Assembly (NCBI GenBank): GCA_011799875.1
Contig: CM022297.1
Coordinates: 515,523,207-515,587,206, forward strand
Source of the DNA: Thinopyrum elongatum
Lineage: Eukaryota; Streptophyta; Magnoliopsida; Poales; Poaceae
Direction of reading: 5' to 3'
Length of the DNA stretch: 64,000 nucleotides
Positions 56,471 through 64,000 of this stretch are shown here, piece after piece (position 1 is the stretch's first letter; every line of letters begins with the position of its first letter). Position numbers and translations under genes: made by a program. The notes beneath the pieces are model-generated. The model was not told where the DNA came from and did no database searches. It saw only the letters and a list, made by a program, of their open reading frames with translations.

Positions 56471-57973
56471 GATGACCCACAAGTATAGGGGATCTATCAT
56501 AGTCCTTTCGATAAGTAAGAGTGTCGAACCCAACGAGGAGCAGAAGGAAATGACAAGCAGTTTTTAGTAAGGTATTCTCTGCAAGCACTGAAATTATCGG
56601 TAACAGATAGTTTTGTGATAAGGTAATTCGTAACAGGTAACAAGTAAAAAAACTAAACAAGGTGCAGCAAGGTGGCCCAATCCTTTTTATAGCAAAGGAC
56701 AAGCCTGGACAAACTCTTATATAAAGGAAAGCACTCCCGAGGACACATGGGAATTATCGTCAAGCTAGTTTTCATCATGCTCATATGATTCGGGTTCGTT
56801 ACTTTGATAATTTGATATGTGGGTGGACCGGCGCTTGGGTACTGCCCTTCCTTGGACAAGCATCCCACTTATGATTAACCCCCCTCGCAAGCATCCGCAA
56901 CTACGAAAGAAGAATTAAGGTAAACCTAACCGTAGCATGAAACATATGGATCCAAATCAGCCCCTTACGAAGCAACGCATAAACTAGGGTTTAAGCTTCT
57001 GTCACTCTAGCAACCCATCATCTACTTATTACTTCCCAATGCCTTCCCCTAGGCCCAAACAATGGTGAAGTGTCATGTAGTCGACGTTCACATAACACCA
57101 CTAGAGGAAAGACAGCATACATCTTAACAAAATATCGAACGAATACCAAATTCACATGACTACTTATAACAAGACTTCTCCCCTGTCCTCAGGAACAAAT
57201 GTAACTACTCACAAATCATATTCATGTTCAAAATCAGAGGGGTGTTAATGTGCATAAAGGATCTGAACATATAATCTTCCACCGAATAAACCAACTAGCA
57301 TCAACTACAAGGAGTAATCAACACTACTAGCAACCCACAGGTACCAATCTGAGGTTTTGAGACAGAGATTGGATACAAGAGATGAACTAGGGTTTGAGAG
57401 GAGATGGTGCTGGTGAAGATGTTGATGGAGATTGACCCCCTCCCAATGAGAGGATCGATGGTGATGACGATGGTGACGATTTCCCCCTCCCGGAGGGATG
57501 TTTCCCCGGCAGAACAGCTCCGCCGGAGCCCTAGATTGGTTCCTCCAAGGTTCTGCCTCGAGACGGCGGCGCTTCATCCCGAAAGCTTCCTTATGATTTT
57601 TTCCAGGGCAAAAGACACCTTATACCAGAAGATGGGTATCGGGGGGCTTCCAGGTGGCCCACGAGGCAGGGGGCGCGCCCTCCACCCTCGTGGACAGTGG
57701 GTGGCCCCCCTCTGGTGCTTTCTTCGCCCAATATTTTTAATATATTCCAAAACTGACTTTCGTGGAGTTTCAGGACTTTTGGAGTTGTGCAGAATAGGTC
57801 TCTAATATTTGCTCCTTTTCTAGCCCAGAATTCCAACTGCCGGCATTCTCCCTCTTCATGTAAACCTTGTAAAATAAGAGAGAAAAGGCATAAGTATTGT
57901 GACATAATGTGTAATAACAGCCCATAATGCAATAAATATCGATATGAAAGCATGATGCAAAATGGACGTATCA
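56471..57973 (-). repeat. 5' LTR of E11
   Basis: 1503 bp; same ends as 43893-45417. A minus-strand TTTATATAAG box lies at 56716-56725, about 250 bp before the LTR's 3' end. It lacks about 20 bp between the two GGGCG(C/T)GCCC copies near 57675. Repeated small ORFs (for example plus 57404-57805) occur in both LTRs and are not genes. Confidence 0.93.
56716..56725 (-). promoter_or_regulatory. TATA-like box of the E11 5' LTR
   Basis: TTTATATAAG on the minus strand followed by AGTTTGTCC. It is conserved in both LTRs (about 44141-44150 in the other copy). Promoter role inferred. Confidence 0.45.
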
Positions 57974-57978
57974 TGACA

Positions 57979-60109
57979 TCATCATGGAAGTGACACCGTT
58001 GGAACGGGCTAGGAAAATGTTGAACGTGTGCTTTGGATTCACCTCGATCGGAGTTATGGATAAAAAGTTATAGATGATTGATTGCATAGAGACCTTTTTG
58101 TAAAATCTTTATTTACCTCTGAGTCCCCAGATGGTTTTTCTGCGAAAAAGAAAAGGGTAACTGCTCCTGGGCCGACCTGGGCTGAATTGGGCTGCCACCG
58201 CTACTGCCGCACTAGGCCAGGACCAACTGCCCAGCCACCCCTCTCTTTTTAAAAAAAAGAAGATGTGCCACTAACGAAGGGGTCCCACCGGCTGGTCTTC
58301 GTCTTCCTCCCGCGGAATAGACGAGCGGCTTGGCTGTGGCTCGCACTGGTGACTCTGGCCATCTCCGGTGACGCTCGGCATACCAGCGTGCTCAGGGGAG
58401 AGTGTCACGTCCGTCCATTCACACAAGGACCACGGGTGGACCAAAGCGGCAACAACTTTGATTCCCTCTGAGTAGGCCATTGGTCATGGATGGAGTCAAG
58501 CTTAGGGTTCTTCCACTGATCAATTGAGGCTATGGAGAGCTTTGTGGTGATGAGATGAGTCTCCTATCAGGGCTAACTTGAGGAAAGGTAGCTCGAGGAG
58601 CTTGCTATGGTTGGAGATAGAGGCGGCGGGGATTTCACCGGAGGCGGAGAAGGAAGTCCCGAGGGCTCAATTCACTTGGCGGGGGAGATGCGAGGATGTG
58701 GAGGAGGTGGTGTGTGAGCTCGAGACACTTGAGGAAATGGCTACTTATAGCCGGCAACGGTGAGCCGATAGGCTTAGCCGCGGTGATGTGCTGGCCGGCG
58801 CACAGGGCAAGGAATCAATGAGTTTGGATCTCTCTGGCATCGTGTAGCTTCAGAGACGAACACAGGGGTTGCATTGGCACGCTCGAGAAGGCTCGGGGTG
58901 GCCATATACGGCGAGTCTATGCGGGAACAGTGGCAGGGCGGCGGAGCTTGTCGCGGTGCGGCGAGGAAGAAGTCGGCGATGAGAGGTGACCAGACAGCAT
59001 ACGTGGACGGTGGTGGTGATGTCGATGCTTGTGCACAAGGTATGGGTGCTCGAGCTGGCCTGGCCGACGAGTCCTGAAGCAACCAGTGCACAGAGTGCCG
59101 TTCTTACATGGTCACCACGCCAATACGTGCTCTGGCGCGCGTCTGACATCCAAACCTTGTCATTTGCATGACTCATAAGACAGGGAGTTAACATCAACGG
59201 CTGAAATCGAATGGGAGGCTAGGAGTTGAGGGATTCCTCTAAAAACCCATTCTGGCCAGAGACTTTGGTGGATTTTTCTGGATAAATGGCTGAAGTGATT
59301 GAGATGATTTTGTGTGTGTCAAAGTGATCTAGGAAGGTGAATAACCTAGTAAAATTTTAGGTTATTTGGATAAAATTTGAGGGTGCTTCCTTCACAAAGT
59401 TGAAATCTGGATAGAATTTGGGATTGGATGTTGTGCTCAAAATTTGCATTGTGGTCTTGGATATTTTGGTGTACTTGGATCTTGTGAGGCCAAAAGAAGT
59501 TCCACAATTTATTTGGGATTTTTCCAAGCAATAAGAATGGGTGTTGCTTTGGAAAGTGCCAAATATGGAGTATTGGGTTTATGAAGGAAAACCTAATTTT
59601 CCTTATTTTCCTTGACCCAGTGTTTTTACCAGAGCTCAAAATAGGCACAATGATCATCTCCATAAATGTTTATGAGCTTCATAGATGTCTAGATATTTTT
59701 GAGGATTTAATTCCTCTAGAGGGTAGAAAAAGTAATTATTTATACATGGAAAATATTGCATATGACTTGGCAATATTTTTGCATATCTGGGGTTTATAGA
59801 TGTAGGAGGGTCTCTGGGAATTTTTGGAGAAGCAATAGATCAAAGGAAATTGGGTTCCTTTGTAATAGTGGGATTAGGGTTTAATTCTCTGATATTCAAG
59901 AATTAGGTTTTTAGCGGCAAAACTCTAGGAACAATATTTCTGGTGGCAAGGATGGATTGAGCGGGACCTCTGGGAATGAGGGAAAGGCATTGCCATATGA
60001 CCATCTTCCCATGCCCAAGATCCAAAGAAAATTCAATAACACCGAGAGAAAATGATGACAGTCCAATCTTGTGAAGGAAAAACCGAGAACCAAAAATCAG
60101 AGTGTTACA
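57979..60109 (-). repeat. Outer (5' side on -) segment of the E9 LTR
   Basis: Moderately GC-rich between 58150 and 59180, then A/T-rich. It ends ...CAGAGTGTTACA, the reverse of TGTAACACTCTG. ORFs on either strand (for example minus 58774-59197) have no known motif. It parallels the first 2 kb of solo LTR E12, which also has a GC-rich block after an A/T-rich start. Confidence 0.55.
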
Positions 60110-61163
60110 AACCTACCTAAATTAAAAGAATCTCATCCTCGAGATAACCGGGCTTACCTCCCGACTATAGGGACATGCCTTTGGTTGCATCCTCTGATCA
60201 ACTAATGTCTTGTCTTCATCGGTTTACCTGCACTTTTAACTGTCTCAACTGACGACTCCGATGCTACTTTCCCTTGAATGGTTGTGCTGACTCCTTTACT
60301 GTATTGTCAGGTGTCTCTTTTGAATTGGCAGTTCATCGCATGGGCTCAGTGGGTTGCTGGTAGTACTGCCAAATAGCCCGGCTCCCAAAGCATGGGGCTA
60401 GTTGCTTCGGATTTTGTTGCGATACTCCGTACCCTGACCGCTATGGCCGAGGCATCCTTCCTTAGTACATGGAACACATAATCTTATGGCCTCAAGTTAC
60501 TAGGGGTAGCTATTTTTCTGCCTTGTCAGGGAAGAATCCTTAGTCCGGCTGTGGGTTCTGTACGGTGTGTTTTCTTCAGTCTTATGCATCCAGACTTTGT
60601 CCTCGGGTGATCAATAACTATGTCCCAGAAACAGCACTGGCGTTTGTTGCAATACTGTGCGCCTCGGTCTGGTATCCACTTTCTTGCCTCAATTGGCGAG
60701 GAAACGATATATCCTTTTTGCAGAAATTTTCTCATCCCAAGACATATGTACCTTCTAACTGAGTCCTGGGTGAGCTGTATGAAGTGTGATGCAGTCTATC
60801 CCTGTATGTGAGTATCATAAATAAGTGTGGGATCAAGCCAATGTAGATCTTGCTGAGAATTTTTTTTCTGCCATATCATACTGATGGTCTTATGCTTCTG
60901 TTGTCGAGATGACCAATTCATCTTCATTGATGTTTCACGCTGAATCTCATCCTCGTGGGGGACAAAAATTCAATGCCTTTGGCTAGACTTGATCAGCTTC
61001 CATGCTTCCAGTTGGGCTTGGTGGTGTCGAGATATAATTTCAAGTCCTTTGTAATTTATACATACCTCCTACCAGGTATTAGGAAAGGACCATGTCCATC
61101 TTGGCGGCCATGATTGTTGCAACTTTCCCATAGGAGCTGGGAACTTTTTCTTCTGGCACTGTG
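60110..61163 (-). other. Residual gypsy 3' interior next to the E9 LTR, then unassigned
   Basis: On - the 40 bases before the LTR read CTCGAGGATGAGATTCTTTT then AATTTAGGTAGGTT. This is close to the CGAGGACGAGATTCTTTTTA plus polypurine junction found before TGTAACACCC-type 3' LTRs. The remaining kilobase has no detectable pol frame. Confidence 0.4.
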
Positions 61164-62808
61164 ATACGTCTCCAACATATCTATAATTTATGAAGTATTG
61201 ATGCCATGTTTGCAATAATTTTATTTGGTTTTGGTGCACTTTTATATCATTTTTGGGAACTAACCTATTAACCTAGTGCCTAGTGCCAGTTGCTGTTTTC
61301 TGCATGTTTTTGGTTTTACAAAAAATCCCTATCAAACGGAATCCAAATGCAACAAAACTTTTTTGTGATTTTTTCTGGACCAGAAGGGGCCCTAGAAGCA
61401 TCGGGGGAGGACCAGAAGCCAGACAAGGAGGTGACAAGGCAACAGGGCGCGACCCTAGGAGGCGCGCCCTGATGCCTTGTGGGCCCCCTGTGGCACTTTT
61501 TCGCATGATTCCAATGCTGAAAATTCTTATATATTCGGAAACCCCCGAATGTTAACCTAGATGAGTTTTTCCACCGCCGCAAGGCTCTGTCCTGAAGCAA
61601 TCTCAATTGAAGCCCTGTTCCGGCACCCTGTGGGGGGAAGCCATCATCGGAGGCAATCTTCATCATCCCCGCGGCCTTCATGACAAGGAGGGAGTAGTTC
61701 AACCCCGAGGCTGAGGGTATGTACCAGTAGCTATGTGTTTGATCTCTCTCTCTCTTGTGATCTTGATAGGACACGATCCTGATGTACCATGAGCTTTGTT
61801 AATATAGTCAGATCATATGGTGTTCTTCCCTCTCTATCTTTGTTGTGATGAATTGAGTCCTGCTCCTTGAAGTTCTTTATGTAGGATTGAACATTATGAA
61901 TCTGAAATTATTTGATGCATATAGAATAATTAACTCATGGAGACTCGAGGTGACAATGGGGTTCTCTAGGTGACATTAGAGTTGATTGATATCTATCATA
62001 TGGTGTTATTGTAGTACGATCTCAAGGGCTGTTTGTGGCACCTATAGGGATGGCTCAATAGATCGATCAGAAAGATAACTTTGACGTGGTTTCGTACCCT
62101 ACAAACAATTTCATCTTATGTTCCCGGATAGATAGGAACTTTTATGTTTCATTACGTTGGATTGAATATTGGATTTGAGAACACTTGATATATGTCTTGC
62201 ATGTGGATACCCTTGGTGACATTTGGGTATTCTATTAAGTCACTTGATGTATGTTTTGGTAATCAACTTGCGGATTCCCATAGTGACATTGGGGTAATCT
62301 AGGCACAGAGGTTGATACATGTTTTCATCCCACTTTCTCCGATAGGAACTTTGGAGTGATTCTTTGTCACACGTTGGGGGATTGTTATATGATTCAATTA
62401 TGTTAGCACTATTAAGAGATTGCACTAGTGAAAGTATGAACCCTAGGCCTTGTTTCTAAGCATTGAGACGCCATTTTTACTCACTTTTGCTACTTATTAC
62501 CTTGCTGTTTTTATTTATTCAGATTATAAAAACCTATTTCTACCATCCGTATTACGCTTGTATCACCATCTCTTTGCCGAACTAGTGCACCTATAGAATT
62601 GACAACTGTATTGGGTGTGTTGGGGACACAAGAGATTTCTTGTATTTGATTGCAGGGTTGTTTGAGAGAGACCATCTTCATCCTACACCTCCCACGGATT
62701 GATAAACCTTAGGTCATCCACTTGAGGGAAATTTGCTGCTGTCCTACAAAACTCCGCGCTTGGAGGCCCAACAAAGTCTACAAGAATAAAGTTGTGTAGT
62801 AGACATCA
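61164..62808 (+). repeat. 5' LTR of E13 (about 1.65 kb)
   Basis: It begins TGATACGTCTCC and is taken to end ...GTAGTAGACATCA. It contains GGGCGCGACCC...GGCGCGCCC at 61444-61470 and a TTATATATT box near 61526. In the U5 part, GGTGACA or AGTGACATT followed by GGGGT recurs four times (61949, 61970, 62216 and 62282). Confidence 0.75.
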
Positions 62809-62817
62809 AGCTATTTC

Positions 62818-62835
62818 TGGCGCCGTTGCTGGGGA
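62818..62835 (+). other. Primer binding site of E13
   Basis: TGGCGCCGTTGCTGGGGA is one base different from the tRNA-Asp complement seen in E6 and E11. It lies 9 bases after the LTR. Confidence 0.8.
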
Positions 62836-62939
62836 GGTGAGTGCTTGAAGGTATATCTTTAGATCTTGCAATTGAATCTTTTAGTTTCTTGTTTTTCACT
62901 AGTTTGGTTTATAGAAGAAAACTACAAATTTTTTTGGAA

Positions 62940-64000
62940 ATGAAGTACCATCAAATGCTTTACCTTTATGATGTCTTCCTTGAAAATATGGATTCCGATA
63001 ATTGTGCTGAATTGTTAGAGGAAGCATTTAATAAAATGTTTAACGTGAGTCCTTTGAATGATAAGCATGATTGCAATGTTGTTAGTACGCTTGCTATGAA
63101 TATCCATAATGCTAACGATGATTGCACTAGTCATGATAAAAAGGCTTCTTATAAGCATGTCAATTTTTGTGGAGTGCATAAACTTTGTGAAGACATGCCA
63201 TATAGGGATGATAGATTTTGTAAGAAGCATAAAAAGGACAAAACCAATTGGTGGCTTAAAGTGATAGATGATTTTGCTAAAAAATTATGTTCTCATCATC
63301 TCATTAGTTGTGAACTTTGAAATAAAGTTGGTCATCTTAATTTCCAATGCATGCTTTTTCATGATCAAATCGCGGCCAAATATTGTAATAACTTGATCAC
63401 CCTTGAACTTTATAATGAACTTTGTCTATTTTTGGGGTGTGAAGAATTGTCACATAAAAATAGTTGGTTTGAAGCATTCATATTCACAGGCCATACTGAA
63501 ACTAATCTATAGGAAATTTATATGTTTTGTGTGGTAAATTGCAATAAGAATGCTTATATCACCAATTATAGAAAGACGGGAAAACCAATAGAATATAAAA
63601 GAAATACTAATTGAAGGGTAAAGATTCCCCCTTTCCCTCCTATTGTCTCTTGTGATGAAACATGTGCCGAGGAGGAGCTTCCTATCCAACCAATCTCTTC
63701 AATAAGAAGCTCGAAACAATTAATTAAACCCACATGTAATGTGGTGAAGAAGAAGTAAAGAAGGAAAAGTAGAGGTAAAAAGGTATCTCTCCCAAATAAT
63801 GTTGCTCCTATTATTGTTGTGCCTCATGAGAATGAATCAAAAATAATTGTGGAAGATGATACTATTCAGGATGATTTTGTTATGCCTATTACTTATTGTG
63901 ATAATTATGATTGGGAAGATAATGATACTTCCTATAATCTTGAAAATCTTTTTGGCACCAACTTGGGAAATTATGATGATAGTAATTGTTATACTATTGG
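62940..64000 (+). pseudogene. E13 protein of unknown function, homologous to the E6 ORF, broken and incomplete
   Basis: From the ATG at 62940 the frame encodes MKYHQMLYLYDVFLENMDSD, then NDKHDCNVV, and a His/Lys/Cys-rich stretch with CGVHKLCEDMP and DRFCKKHKKDKTNWW. The stop at 63318 ends it. The same frame continues with further stops (about 63510 and 63612) to KKKVSLPNNVAPIIVVPHEN-like sequence and then DWEDNDTSYNLENLFG at about 63910-63960, running off the window. YLYDVFLEN...NDKHDCN and DW-x-D...Y-x-LENLF match the E6 protein in the same order. The Cys/His cluster could bind metal. It may be gag-like, but no known domain is recognised. Confidence 0.55.

Larger units (their letters stand above)
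43893..57973 (-). mobile_element. E11: Athila-like Ty3/gypsy retrotransposon, TSD TGACA, with nested solo LTR
   Basis: LTRs at 43893-45417 and 56471-57973 are flanked by TGACA at 43888-43892 and 57974-57978. On - the order is 5' LTR, tRNA-Asp primer site, gag-PR-RT-RH-IN as one frame, a gap with an LTR-like GC block, a third coiled-coil ORF, polypurine tract, 3' LTR. The RT motif FMDDFS and protease motif LCDMGAS are of the Athila type. Solo LTR E12 (47497-51286) interrupts the stretch before the third ORF. With only two stops in pol it is one of the better preserved elements here. Confidence 0.93.
28905..60109 (-). mobile_element. E9: long gypsy LTR split by two later insertions
   Basis: After removing E10 and E11 with one copy of each target duplication, three segments become contiguous: 28905-29356, 42763-43892 and 57979-60109, in total about 3713 bp. 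Read on -, the LTR starts TGTAACACTCTG at 60109 and ends ...CATAGACA at 28905. Architecture and length resemble the solo LTR E12 (3790 bp): a CpG-rich region in the first third and a GAGTAC...GTACTC block about 3.35 kb from the start. The primer-binding-site-like motif lies on one side and a polypurine-like end on the other. Confidence 0.6.
61164..64000 (+). mobile_element. E13: 5' portion of a tRNA-Asp-primed gypsy-type element, runs off the window
   Basis: An LTR (61164-62808) starts TGATACGTCTCCAACATATC, like the LTR of E6, and shares TTTTGGGA(A)CTAACCTATTAACC further in. A tRNA-Asp-type primer site follows, then an ORF homologous to that of E6. The 3' half is outside the window. The 5 bp before the LTR are CACTG; the partner duplication cannot be checked. 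I infer a relative of E6, probably non-autonomous. Confidence 0.8.

Noticed and set aside
57404..57805. 133-aa ORF, partly repeated at 44827-45051
   Set aside because: It lies within both LTRs of E11; the two copies differ in length by indels, which is not expected of a selected protein.
58265..59197. Several ORFs in the GC-rich part of the E9 LTR
   Set aside because: Frames overlap on both strands, none has a motif, and the region is an LTR segment.
1..64000. tRNA, rRNA and CRISPR arrays
   Set aside because: I saw no cloverleaf with a GGTTCGA-type T arm in a proper frame, no ribosomal RNA signature and no regular spacer array. TGGCGCC and TGGTATTAGAGC are primer binding sites, not tRNA genes.

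Overview
The window looks like intergenic, heterochromatic DNA of a large-genome grass, most probably a Triticeae species (wheat, rye, barley group). I infer this from dense nesting of LTR retrotransposons, CACTA transposons whose subterminal repeats read AACCGGGACTAAAG, Athila-like gypsy elements primed by tRNA-Asp, and long gypsy LTRs that start TGTAACAC. I found no convincing single-copy host gene. The only gene-like unit that is not plainly a transposon protein is a four-exon, B3-like reading frame inside a CACTA element.

Layout. (E1) bases 1-3737: 3' half of a decayed Copia element on +, split by (E2) a CACTA element that ends at 3401 and carries a minus-strand ORF relic. (E3) 3738-10149: a Tat-type gypsy relic on -, with gag and protease, an antisense ORF on +, no RT or integrase, and its 5' LTR at about 9702-10149. 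(E4) 10150-11822: 3' end of a gypsy on + with its LTR. (E5) about 11824-12586: an LTR on -. (E6) 12717-19790: complete non-autonomous gypsy-type element on +, with two LTRs of about 1.58 kb, TSD CCAAC and one 277-aa ORF of unknown function. (E7) about 19817-21195: a TIR-flanked, hAT-like element. 21196-22993 is unrecognised except for a diverged tandem duplication. (E8) 22994-27212: second CACTA element, carrying the B3-like gene on -.

(E9) is one long LTR on - that I reconstruct from three pieces: 28905-29356, 42763-43892 and 57979-60109. It was cut by two younger elements. (E10) 29357-42757 is a full-length Tat-lineage gypsy on -, TSD ATGTC, with 536-bp LTRs that differ at only about 8 positions, a pol with two RNase H domains, and an antisense intron-containing ORF. 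(E11) 43893-57973 is an Athila-like gypsy on -, TSD TGACA, with a 1294-aa gag-PR-RT-RH-IN frame and a third ORF. (E12) 47497-51286, inside E11, is a 3.8-kb solo LTR with TSD TTGAA and a CpG-rich core. (E13) 61164-64000 is the 5' LTR and beginning of another tRNA-Asp-primed gypsy on +, whose ORF is related to that of E6.

Most coding frames are broken by stops or frameshifts, so most elements could only move with proteins supplied in trans. E10 and E11 are the most intact. The points most worth following up are the B3-like cargo gene and the perfect 38-bp inverted repeat in CACTA E8, the INT-LTR-INT-like structure of E9, the paired ORFs of unknown function in E6 and E13, and a GGGCGCGCCC palindrome that was deleted in parallel in the LTRs of two elements.
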